From Pseudomonadota bacterium (GTDB lineage Bacteria > Desulfobacterota > Desulfobacteria > Desulfobacterales > Desulfobacteraceae), in contig JAHJLV010000016.1 in NCBI GenBank assembly GCA_018821535.1, forward strand, positions 1 through 64,000: a DNA stretch of 64,000 nt. Reading direction: 5' to 3'. Below the pieces are notes generated by a model. It saw only the letters and a list, made by a program, of their open reading frames with translations, searched no databases and was not told where the DNA came from. Of the stretch, positions 9,267-17,447 are shown piece by piece; within the stretch, counting starts at the first letter, position 1, and every line of letters begins with the position of its first letter. The position numbers were made by a program, and so were the translations under genes.

Positions 9267-10109
9267 ATGCAAAAACCTAAAGTTACACCTGATGAATTTA
9301 AAATTTTTTCAAAGTATATCCTTGATATTTCAGGAATTGCGCTTGATGTCGGTAAAGAATACCTTCTGGAGACCCGATTAAATCCTCTGATAACAAAATA
9401 CAGCTGCTCATCCTATACAGAACTTCTTCAAAAAGCCAAAACAGATTTTAAAAAAGAGATTGAAAATGATATCATCGACGGCATATCAACCAATGAAACT
9501 TATTTTTTTCGTGATAAGGCTCCCTTTGAATTATTACAGCATAAAGTATTTCCGGACCTGATCGATAAAAGATCTAAAAAAGGGACGCTAAAACCCACCA
9601 TTCGCTTATGGAGCGCTGCCAATTCAACCGGACAGGAGATTTACAGCATCGCCATGATTTTGCATGAAATGGGCGTCTCTTCGGACAAATACAATATCAA
9701 GCTGTTTGGCACTGATATTTCCGATGCTGCGATTGCCCAGGCAAGCTATGGGATGTATAATAAATTTGAGGTTGCCAGGGGCCTTGATCCAAGACGACTT
9801 ACCAAATTCTTTGATCCGGTTGATGACCGGTATAAAATTAAAGATGAAATCCGTGCAATGGCCCAGTTTAAAAAAATGAATCTGATGAAACCTTTCATCG
9901 GCCTTGGAAAATTCGATATCATTTTATGCCGGAATGTAATGATCTATTTTACCAATGAAGACCGCAGGAAAATTTATCACAATATTGCAAAAGTTTTAGA
10001 ACCGGATGGATATTTACTCATTGGGTCAACAGAATCTCTCATAAATGATATTGATCTGTTTACATCAAAAAAATATCTCAATTCGGTTTTTTATCAATTC
10101 AAAGACTAA
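9267..10109 (+). CDS. cheR: CheR chemoreceptor methyltransferase
   Basis: 280 aa, the usual CheR size. The N-terminal helical domain (about 8-80) ends near ISTNETYFFRD. The SAM-binding domain contains IRLWSAANSTGQEIYSIAM, LFGTDIS, FDIILCRNVMIYF and YLLIGSTESL. It methylates glutamates of MCPs using S-adenosylmethionine. The Asn in SAANSTGQE replaces the more common Cys of SAACSTGEE; this position varies and is not expected to abolish activity. It starts 27 nt after cheB and is followed 12 nt later by the HEAT/receiver gene. Confidence 0.96.
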   Translation: MQKPKVTPDEFKIFSKYILDISGIALDVGKEYLLETRLNPLITKYSCSSYTELLQKAKTDFKKEIENDIIDGISTNETYFFRDKAPFELLQHKVFPDLIDKRSKKGTLKPTIRLWSAANSTGQEIYSIAMILHEMGVSSDKYNIKLFGTDISDAAIAQASYGMYNKFEVARGLDPRRLTKFFDPVDDRYKIKDEIRAMAQFKKMNLMKPFIGLGKFDIILCRNVMIYFTNEDRRKIYHNIAKVLEPDGYLLIGSTESLINDIDLFTSKKYLNSVFYQFKD

Positions 10110-10121
10110 AAGGGATGCCAG

Positions 10122-11792
10122 ATGAGTGGAATTAATGCCCAGGAATTTATTGACGAACTAATATTCTGTATCAAGGAGGAAGATGTTGTCAAGGCAAAGG
10201 CCCTGCTACAGTTTTCCTCAGATGCGGAAGTGGATGCAGATGTTCAAAGAAAAGCGCTGATAGAACTTGCCAAAGGGCCTGAAAAAGTTGTTTTCCCGCT
10301 TTTAGAATACCTGACCAAAGTGGATATTTCCAATCCGAAAATCCAGGAATCCATATATGACCTGATTCTTGATAAAGCCTACGGAAATACGGATCTGGTT
10401 ATCAAATACATTACGGAAAATGAAAAAAAAGCCAGATTATTGTTTTTAAAAGCGTCAGGGGACCTGCTTTTAGAGCAGACCGCTCCTGTTCTGCAAAAAA
10501 TCATCAAGGAAGACAAAGACAAAGATATTCTTGTGGCGGCTATTAATGCACTCGGAGCTTTAAGACTGCCGGATTCCCTTGCGCTTTTTGCCAGCATGGC
10601 TTCACGGGAAGAACAGGTCAACCGCGCTGCCATCTTTGCCATCGCGGAACAAGGCGGCAATGACGCAGTTGATCAGCTGCTCAAATTCATTGGTGAAGAT
10701 GAACAAACCAATAAAATTGCAGTTGAGGCATTGGGTGAAATGCAGGATCTGTACTCGCTTGAAAAGCTCACGGCACTGTTAGGTTCAAAAATAACCATTG
10801 TTCGGGATACTGCTATCGATCAGCTTATGCGGCTTGGAAATAAAAGCACGCCAATTCTGACGAACGCTTTTCAGAATGCTGATGCTGATTATCTTGTCCA
10901 TCTGGTCACTACCTTAGGATACATTGGTGATCCTGCATCAATCAATCCTATCCTGGACATCATCAATACCCAGCCTGCAGACGCCAACATCCGTCAGGCA
11001 GCCTATGAGGCAATGGAACGTATTCCTTCTCCAAAAACAGCCATCAGTCTTGTCCAGGGTCTTCAGGACCCGGTTGAATCTGTTCGGATGAGTGCTGCCA
11101 GAGCTATTGATAAAAACCTATCCAAAGCCCTTGTTGCCGGGTTAAGAAACGTCGTCAGAGAAGGTTCTGCTGAATCTCAAAAGGCTGTCGCCGCATTGAT
11201 TGATTCCGATGCCAGCAATATTTTTAATTTTCTTGTGGAAGAAGAATCCTTCATGGTATTGGCTCAAACCCATGTAAACACAAAAGCCGATCCTGCCACC
11301 CGAAAAGAATTCATAAAGCAGATGAGCAGCATCGGGCAAAAAGAATTTGCACAAACAATTGCAAAAGAAATGCCCAAAGCCGAAGCGCCTGCTGCCAGGA
11401 CCACCCAGATTTTTGTTGTTGATGATTCAAAAATGATGCTCAAACTTTACCAGAATAAATTAACCGCCCTGGGCTTTACGCCGGTAACCTTTGATAAACC
11501 CGAAAATGCCATTCCACAAATCATAACAAAGAAACCGGATCTGGTCATCACTGATCTGAACATGCCCAATATCAGCGGTCTCGAACTTACCAGGGAAATA
11601 CGAAAAAAATATACCCGCCAGGATATCCCCATTTTGATGATCACCACCCAGAGTGATTTTGTTGAAGAAAAAGACGGAGACATCAAAATTAACGATTCGG
11701 TTTTAACCAAATCCGGAATTAATAAAATCCTCCATAAACCATTTACCGATGAAGAATTTCATAAAGCAGTCGGCCAGTTTATAAAAACCTGA
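10122..11792 (+). CDS. HEAT-repeat protein with C-terminal receiver domain
   Basis: 556 aa. Residues about 15-400 are consecutive HEAT-like helical repeats with regularly spaced Ala/Leu/Asp patterns such as AAINALGALRLPDSLALFASM and the following repeat. A receiver domain (about 425-556) begins QIFVVDDSKMMLKLY with the phospho-Asp near 477 in DLNMPN and a conserved Lys in HKPF. There is no output enzyme or DNA-binding domain, so the likely role is phosphorylation-dependent protein-protein interaction, perhaps tuning CheA or docking to the motility apparatus. That role is inferred from its position directly after cheR. It overlaps the PBP1A start by one base (TGATG). Confidence 0.85.
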   Translation: MSGINAQEFIDELIFCIKEEDVVKAKALLQFSSDAEVDADVQRKALIELAKGPEKVVFPLLEYLTKVDISNPKIQESIYDLILDKAYGNTDLVIKYITENEKKARLLFLKASGDLLLEQTAPVLQKIIKEDKDKDILVAAINALGALRLPDSLALFASMASREEQVNRAAIFAIAEQGGNDAVDQLLKFIGEDEQTNKIAVEALGEMQDLYSLEKLTALLGSKITIVRDTAIDQLMRLGNKSTPILTNAFQNADADYLVHLVTTLGYIGDPASINPILDIINTQPADANIRQAAYEAMERIPSPKTAISLVQGLQDPVESVRMSAARAIDKNLSKALVAGLRNVVREGSAESQKAVAALIDSDASNIFNFLVEEESFMVLAQTHVNTKADPATRKEFIKQMSSIGQKEFAQTIAKEMPKAEAPAARTTQIFVVDDSKMMLKLYQNKLTALGFTPVTFDKPENAIPQIITKKPDLVITDLNMPNISGLELTREIRKKYTRQDIPILMITTQSDFVEEKDGDIKINDSVLTKSGINKILHKPFTDEEFHKAVGQFIKT

Positions 11793-13726
11793 TGCAAAAA
11801 CACTACTGGATCTTGATTTCAACTGCCCTTGCAGGAATCTTTTTTGGCATTCTTGCAGGGGTTTTTTTCCTGCTGCTCCATGATCTTCCTGAAATAAACA
11901 CGCTTAAACAATTTAAGCCCTCTGCTGTTACGACGGTTTATTCTTCAGATCAAAAAATTCTTGCACAATTTTATACTGAAAAAAGAATTCCCGTATCCAT
12001 TGATAAAATTCCTGAACATCTTATCAATTCTATTATCACCATTGAAGACGGGTATTTTTTTTCTCACTCGGGCATTCATCTGAAAGCCATTTTACGGGCC
12101 TTTGCCCATGACCTTAAAGCCATGGAATTCAAACAGGGCGCCAGCACACTGACCCAGCAACTGGCAAAGACTTTGTTTTTAACATCAGAAAAATCCATCA
12201 TCAGAAAAATCAAGGAGGCCATACTTGCCCTGCAGATTGAACGCCGGTACACCAAAAATGAAATTCTGGAAATGTATCTGAATTTGATTTACCTGGGCTC
12301 CGGCGCTTATGGGGTTCAAGCCGCCTGCCAGACCTATTTCAACACATCGGTCAGTGATATCAATCTTGCCCAGGCTGCCATGATTGCAGGACTTCCCAAA
12401 GCCCCTTCAGTCTATTCCCCGCTTAAAAATCCTGATATTGCCAGAAAAAGAAGACACATTGTTCTGCGTCAACTGTATGAAAACAAAATGATTTCCAGAG
12501 AAGAATTCCGTCTTGCAGACAAGCAGGATGTCGCCTCACCGCCCCCGAAATCTATGCAGAATCATTCTGCTTTTTTCATTGAATATGTCAAATCGAATCT
12601 GAAAGATCAGTTAAGTTTTCAAGCCGACTATTCAACCGGGCTGACCATCCATACCAGTTTAAATTTCGACCTTCAGCAGGCAGCACAGTCTGCTGTCATA
12701 AGCCAGCTGGAAAAACTTGAACTGCGAATGAAAAAAAATAATATCCATGCAAAAAAATTAGAATGTGCTGTCATTGCAATTGATATCAAAACCGGTGCCA
12801 TTTTATGCATGATCGGTGGAAAAAATTTTAATCAAAGCAATTTCAATCGGGCGGTTTACGCAAAGCGTCAACCCGGTTCTGCTTTCAAACCCTTTATATA
12901 TGCCGCAGCTATAAATCAGGGTGCATCCCAGGAAGATTTAATCCTAGATGCACCATTATCCTATCAACTGAACCCTGGTAAAATCTGGACGGTTCATAAT
13001 TTTTCAAAAAGTTATCTGGGGAAAATCACCTATCGAAAAGCCCTGGCTTTATCAACGAATACCCCTGCTGTCCGGCTGATTGAACAGATAACACCATTAA
13101 AAACAATTGAGTTTGCAAGGGCTTTGGGAATTTCTTCAACACTTTCCCCGAATCTGTCTCTGGCCCTTGGCACCTCGGAAGTCAATCTTATGGAGCTGAC
13201 TGCGGCATACATTCCTTTTGCCAATATGGGCATAAGAGTAAAGCCTTTTTCAATTGAAAAAATAATCGATGCCGATTCACGGATTATATACCGGCACATT
13301 GCTCAAAAACAGGCTGTCATGTCCAGGCAGAATGCAGCCATTATGACCGACATGCTAAAAGCGGTGATTCTGGAAGGAACCGGTCAAAAAGCGTTAAGTG
13401 TTCACAATGATATTGCTGGAAAAACCGGCACAACAGATAATTACAAAGACGCCCTTTTTATCGGATATAATTCTGATACAGTTTTGGGTGTCTGGACAGG
13501 AAATGATGATTCCACTTCGCTGGGGAAATATGAAACCGGCGCAAAAGCAGCTCTGCCCATATGGATCGACATCATGACGCACCTGTTTTCTGAAAAATCC
13601 TGGCAATATTTTGATATACCTGACGGAACGAAAATGGTATACATGAATCCCGATACGGGTCGATTATCAAAAACACAAACACAAAAAACCGTTAAGGCAT
13701 TAATTAGAGCCAAGGATACCAAATGA
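11792..13726 (+). CDS. penicillin-binding protein 1A (glycosyltransferase/transpeptidase)
   Basis: 644 aa bifunctional peptidoglycan synthase. One N-terminal membrane helix (about 5-28) anchors it. The GT51 domain (about 50-220) carries the catalytic Glu in TIEDGYFFSHSGI and the motif QGASTLTQQLAK. The transpeptidase domain (about 310-600) has SxxK in PGSAFKPF, SxN in LSTNTPAVR and the KTG triad in GKTGTTDN. It is shorter than E. coli PBP1a (850 aa) because it lacks the OB insert. It is translationally coupled to the HEAT/receiver gene upstream and overlaps the acetyltransferase gene downstream by 4 nt, so cell-wall synthesis and chemotaxis are co-transcribed here. Confidence 0.93.
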   Translation: MQKHYWILISTALAGIFFGILAGVFFLLLHDLPEINTLKQFKPSAVTTVYSSDQKILAQFYTEKRIPVSIDKIPEHLINSIITIEDGYFFSHSGIHLKAILRAFAHDLKAMEFKQGASTLTQQLAKTLFLTSEKSIIRKIKEAILALQIERRYTKNEILEMYLNLIYLGSGAYGVQAACQTYFNTSVSDINLAQAAMIAGLPKAPSVYSPLKNPDIARKRRHIVLRQLYENKMISREEFRLADKQDVASPPPKSMQNHSAFFIEYVKSNLKDQLSFQADYSTGLTIHTSLNFDLQQAAQSAVISQLEKLELRMKKNNIHAKKLECAVIAIDIKTGAILCMIGGKNFNQSNFNRAVYAKRQPGSAFKPFIYAAAINQGASQEDLILDAPLSYQLNPGKIWTVHNFSKSYLGKITYRKALALSTNTPAVRLIEQITPLKTIEFARALGISSTLSPNLSLALGTSEVNLMELTAAYIPFANMGIRVKPFSIEKIIDADSRIIYRHIAQKQAVMSRQNAAIMTDMLKAVILEGTGQKALSVHNDIAGKTGTTDNYKDALFIGYNSDTVLGVWTGNDDSTSLGKYETGAKAALPIWIDIMTHLFSEKSWQYFDIPDGTKMVYMNPDTGRLSKTQTQKTVKALIRAKDTK

Positions 13727-14178
13727 TAAGAAAAGCTGTTCTGGATGATGTGAAATCTATCCATTCTCTGCTCCAGATATATGCCAGCAAAGGAGAATTG
13801 CTGGGACGTCCATTATCCAAATTATACGAAGATTTAAGGGATTTCTGGATATTTGAAGATCCGGAAACTAAAAAACTGGTCGGCTGCTGCGCCTTGCAAT
13901 TCTGCTGGGAAGATCTGGCAGAAATTCGCTCCCTGGCTGTTCATCCGGATTATACCGGCAAGGGGATTGGTACGGCCCTTACAGACCGGGCAATACAGGA
14001 GGCAGTATATTTCAAGATAAAAGATCTGTTCACCCTGACCTATCGGACAGGATTTTTTAAGCGGTTTGATTTTGATGTTGTGGATAAAAATCTGCTGCCC
14101 CTTAAAATATGGGCAGACTGCATTACCTGTGTCAATTTCCCCAATTGTGATGAAACTGCCATGATGAAAAAGCTATAA
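13723..14178 (+). CDS. GNAT acetyltransferase, stand-alone ArgA-like N-acetylglutamate synthase
   Basis: 151 aa GNAT protein beginning MIRKAVLDDVKSI. The acetyl-CoA binding motif is in IRSLAVHPDYTGKGIGTALT (about residues 67-86). The C-terminal half, with TYRTGFFKRFDFDVVDKNLLPLKIW and paired Cys in CITCVNFPNCDE, resembles the short N-acetylglutamate synthases that take the first step of arginine synthesis in bacteria lacking classical ArgA. The exact substrate is inferred. The start overlaps the PBP1A stop as ATGA; it ends the long plus-strand operon and is convergent with the next gene. Confidence 0.75.
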   Translation: MIRKAVLDDVKSIHSLLQIYASKGELLGRPLSKLYEDLRDFWIFEDPETKKLVGCCALQFCWEDLAEIRSLAVHPDYTGKGIGTALTDRAIQEAVYFKIKDLFTLTYRTGFFKRFDFDVVDKNLLPLKIWADCITCVNFPNCDETAMMKKL

Positions 14179-14185
14179 TGAATAC

Positions 14186-15238
14186 TTATGAATATACCAT
14201 TTTATGCGGAACAGGAGGATACATCAGCACGCCGGGTTTGGGCAAAAGATATTCCTCTGAAACTGTAAGCCAGTTGGTTTCCAGTTTAAAATCCCTGAGC
14301 CGGCCGCCTTCTGAAGGCAGCGCATGGCTGGTATAACCATATTTTACATTCAGGATGCAAATAAAATTCTTGCGCTGTCTTGCAATCACATAATTTTTGG
14401 TGAAACTGTTCTGGCTGATACCAACTTTTTCTGCCAGGTTTTTTATCTCATCAACCGGAATCTTCACCAGTACAGATTTTGAAACCCCATTTTCATCAAT
14501 TTTCAGCAGGCTTCTGGATTCGCTGGAAGACACATATACCGTTGTAATCCCGGGCAACTGCTTAAAATACTGGGCTGCAACAATGGCTGCGGTCCTTCTG
14601 CCGCCTGACATGACAGGCACACTGTAATATTCAAAAAATTTTTTTTGAAAATCTTCTGCATATTTTTCGCCTTTCTCATACAGATCTTTTGAAATATACC
14701 GTAATTCCTTTGCCAGATCTTCAGACGCATCGGCAATCGGCCAGTCGACTCGCACATGGAAATGGGTCAGGGCATATTTTACTTTGGACTGCTGATTTCT
14801 TTGAATCAACAGCGCATAATCAATGGGAAGCAGCGAACGTAAGAAAGAAAAAAAATCTTTTGTATCAAAAAATTTCAGATTCCGGTCAAAATTTTCAACG
14901 TCCGGAAAATACTTATGCTTGAGCAGGTTATGTTTGGTTGTTTTGTTGGCATCAAAATACCGGATATATTTTTTATGTTTTTTATCGATAAAATCTTCGG
15001 AAAAAATAATTAAAAATGAGTTCTGCGCATCAAATTCAATCGATGGAATCCGTGCTCTGGGTTTAAGTTCTCTGAGTTCAACAAACGGATAAGGGGTTTT
15101 TAATCGAAAGAAATTATCATAGGATCCCACAAGAGAATACCCAAGAACAAACTGATCCAGTTCATCTCTGAGCACTTCATAGTATGACCTTCTCAGTCTC
15201 TCTTCCCGACTCAAGCATTCTCTGTGTTTACAAAACAT
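14186..15238 (-). CDS. conserved protein of unknown function, 350 aa
   Basis: I do not recognise a named family. The N-terminus is charged and has two Cys (CKHREC). There is no signal peptide and no membrane segment. The middle contains FHVRVDWPIADASEDLAKELRY, and a short glycine-rich SGGRRTAAIVAAQYF near residue 220 sits before a conserved-looking alternating strand region (GITTVYVSSSESRS). The final 60 residues are Gly/Pro-rich. It lies 20 nt downstream of pgk on the same strand and is probably the last gene of the gyrA-radC-pgk transcript. It converges with the acetyltransferase gene, only 7 nt away. Confidence 0.7.
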   Translation of the reverse strand: MFCKHRECLSREERLRRSYYEVLRDELDQFVLGYSLVGSYDNFFRLKTPYPFVELRELKPRARIPSIEFDAQNSFLIIFSEDFIDKKHKKYIRYFDANKTTKHNLLKHKYFPDVENFDRNLKFFDTKDFFSFLRSLLPIDYALLIQRNQQSKVKYALTHFHVRVDWPIADASEDLAKELRYISKDLYEKGEKYAEDFQKKFFEYYSVPVMSGGRRTAAIVAAQYFKQLPGITTVYVSSSESRSLLKIDENGVSKSVLVKIPVDEIKNLAEKVGISQNSFTKNYVIARQRKNFICILNVKYGYTSHALPSEGGRLRDFKLETNWLTVSEEYLLPKPGVLMYPPVPHKMVYS

Positions 15239-15258
15239 GCATATTTTCCTTTTTTTTA

Positions 15259-16434
15259 TTATCCCAAAGCAATTACTCCCGGCAGTTTCTTTCCTTCCAT
15301 CAAATGCAGAAAAGCGCCTCCGCCGGTTGAGATATAACTGACCTTGTCTGCAACGTCACAGTCTTTTGCCGCAAGCCCGGTATCTCCCCCGCCCACCACT
15401 GAAAATGCAACGGAGGATGCAATGGCATCTGCAACCGCTTTTGTGCCAGACATAAATTTTTCCATTTCAAAAACACCCATGGGACCGTTCCAGACAATCG
15501 TCCCGGCATCTTCAAGCGCCTGTGCATATTTCAAAGCTGTTTTAGGGCCGATATCCAGCGCCATCCAGGTATCTGGAATCTGATCCACAGAAACCACCTT
15601 GATCTGTGCATCCTTGTCAAATTTGTCTGCACAGACAAGATCTACAGGCAGCAGGCATTCAATCTGCTTTTCTCTGGCCTTATCAATAATTTCTGCAGCT
15701 TTCTGCACAAGATCGGCCTCAATCATTGATCCTTTGGTATCCATACCCTGACTGTTTAAGAACGTATTGGCCATGGCGCCACCAATAATAAGCTTATCAA
15801 CAAAATTGAGCATATTTTCCAGTGCAGCCAGCTTACTGGAAACCTTTGCACCACCAATTACCGCAACAAGAGGTCTTTTCGGATTTTCCACAGAATCGTG
15901 ATATGACTTCAGTTCTTTTTCAAGTAAAAAACCAGCTGCCTTTTGATCCACAAATCCGGGTATCCCGGTAACAGATGCCTGGTCCCTGTGTGACACTGCA
16001 AATGCTTCATTCACATACACATCACAAAGGCCGGCCAACTGTCTGGAAAAATTTTCATCGTTTTTCTTTTCCCCGTCATGGAACCTTAAATTTTCAAGAA
16101 GCAGAATCTGCCCGTTTTCAAGAGTCTCCACCTGCTGACTCACTGCCGGACCGATACAGTCCTCTGCGAACAGAACCGGTTTATCAAGCAGAATGGAAAG
16201 ACGGTCTGCCACTGGACGAAGGCTGAGTTTGTCATCTTTTTTTCCTTTCGGTCGCCCCATATGAGACGCGAGGATAATCTTTGCATCATGTTCCAGAAGG
16301 TATTGAATCAGATCCAGCGTTGCCCTTATCCGGTTATCATCAGTAATATTCTGATCCTGATCCATGGGCACATTATAATCCACCCGGACAAACACTTTTT
16401 TTGAATTCACATTAATATCTTTTACAGATTTCAT
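15259..16434 (-). CDS. pgk: phosphoglycerate kinase
   Basis: 391 aa glycolytic/gluconeogenic enzyme interconverting 1,3-bisphosphoglycerate + ADP and 3-phosphoglycerate + ATP. Signatures are KVFVRVDYNVPMD near the N-terminus, ASHMGRPKG, LENLRFHDGEKKN, the hinge GGAKVSSKL, and the nucleotide-binding WNGPMGVFE and VGGGDTGLAA. The frame extends upstream, but the ATG at 16434 is chosen because a GGAGG sits 7 nt before it and the domain begins at once; the upstream extension overlaps the small gene before it. The stop of that gene is 1 nt from this start, which indicates tight coupling. Confidence 0.96.
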   Translation of the reverse strand: MKSVKDINVNSKKVFVRVDYNVPMDQDQNITDDNRIRATLDLIQYLLEHDAKIILASHMGRPKGKKDDKLSLRPVADRLSILLDKPVLFAEDCIGPAVSQQVETLENGQILLLENLRFHDGEKKNDENFSRQLAGLCDVYVNEAFAVSHRDQASVTGIPGFVDQKAAGFLLEKELKSYHDSVENPKRPLVAVIGGAKVSSKLAALENMLNFVDKLIIGGAMANTFLNSQGMDTKGSMIEADLVQKAAEIIDKAREKQIECLLPVDLVCADKFDKDAQIKVVSVDQIPDTWMALDIGPKTALKYAQALEDAGTIVWNGPMGVFEMEKFMSGTKAVADAIASSVAFSVVGGGDTGLAAKDCDVADKVSYISTGGGAFLHLMEGKKLPGVIALG

Positions 16435-16435
16435 T

Positions 16436-16711
16436 TCATCCTCCATTCGTATTTTTAATCTTGCGGTGTATCTGTTTTTTCCTTGACCAGCGCTCAAAAA
16501 AATTAATAACGCCTGCTTTGCTGCCCCTTTCAATGATTTCCTCTTCCACCTGGGCGCCTTTTTCACCGGACAGAGCTAACTTAAGGCATCTGGTTTTCAC
16601 AGGGCATTGATAAAAACAATCCTCCGGGGTCTGTCTCAACCCGGAGTCTGTCATGGGAAACACTTTTTCCAGCAGACCAAAACAATCTGGAACCTGAGTG
16701 TCTTCATTCAT
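16436..16711 (-). CDS. small Cys-containing protein between radC and pgk
   Basis: 91 aa, family not recognised. Four Cys occur as one near residue 10 and a cluster in DCFYQCPVKTRC (about 32-43), a spacing that could bind metal or an Fe-S cluster. The C-terminal third is basic (FFERWSRKKQIHRK). Its start overlaps the 3' end of radC by 8 nt and its TGA is 1 nt before the pgk ATG, which supports it as a real coupled gene. The Cys cluster is reminiscent of the small Cys-rich proteins common next to housekeeping genes of sulfate reducers; the function is unknown. Confidence 0.6.
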   Translation of the reverse strand: MNEDTQVPDCFGLLEKVFPMTDSGLRQTPEDCFYQCPVKTRCLKLALSGEKGAQVEEEIIERGSKAGVINFFERWSRKKQIHRKIKNTNGG

Positions 16712-17447
16712 TTTGAGTTTGAAAATCCTTATTAAATTGTGATATCAGCCCCTGGGCCGCAAAGCTGTAATTTCCCTGTTTTCCAATAATCATATGTTCA
16801 TGAAGGATAATACCAATATATTTCAATGCGAAAAACAGTTTTCGGGTAATATCAATATCGCTTTGGGACGGCTCAACATTCCCGGACGGATGATTGTGAG
16901 CGAAAATAACAGCTGCTGCATTATGCTGCAAGGCGCTGATAATCACCTCCCGGGGATATACTGAACTGGTTGTCAATGTCCCTTCAAAAAGAATTTTTGA
17001 GGTCAGCACACAATTCCTGGCATCTAAAAAAACCGCACAGAACACTTCTTTGTTTCTGTGTCCCAGGGTAAGGTTTAAATATTCCAGCAAATCCGCGGAA
17101 TTTGAAACCACATCCGTTGACACAATTTTGTGCTCAAGATATCTGTCAGCCACCGCCTTGATCAGTCGGATTCCCAGACTGTTCAAAGGCCCTACACCCG
17201 GTATTTCGCAAAGCTGTTTGTGCCCTGCCTCCAAAACGCCCTGAAAACTTTTAAACCTTTTCAGAAGCGCCTTGGCGCTTTGTTTGCAATCCTTTCTCGG
17301 AGTGTTTAAAGACAACAGCAGTTCAACCACTTCATAATCGTGGAAGCCCTCAAGGCCGCCATTCAGAAAACGCTCTCTCAAACGTTCCCTGTGGCCGGCA
17401 CTAGTAGTCGTCTTCGCTGTCTGCAGGTTCTTCTCCACTGTCTTCAT
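16704..17447 (-). CDS. radC: RadC-family JAB/MPN domain protein (DUF2466)
   Basis: About 247 aa. The N-terminal helix-hairpin-helix-like region contains [14 protein letters not shown]. The C-terminal JAB domain carries the metalloprotease-like motif [14 protein letters not shown] plus the upstream Glu region. The family was once linked to recombination repair; its biochemical role is still unsettled. The open frame extends upstream inside gyrA, but the ATG at 17447 is preferred because GAGGTGG precedes it directly; it overlaps the gyrA 3' end by 47 nt in another frame. The overlapped part of gyrA is its acidic tail. Confidence 0.9.
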   Translation of the reverse strand: MKTVEKNLQTAKTTTSAGHRERLRERFLNGGLEGFHDYEVVELLLSLNTPRKDCKQSAKALLKRFKSFQGVLEAGHKQLCEIPGVGPLNSLGIRLIKAVADRYLEHKIVSTDVVSNSADLLEYLNLTLGHRNKEVFCAVFLDARNCVLTSKILFEGTLTTSSVYPREVIISALQHNAAAVIFAHNHPSGNVEPSQSDIDITRKLFFALKYIGIILHEHMIIGKQGNYSFAAQGLISQFNKDFQTQNE

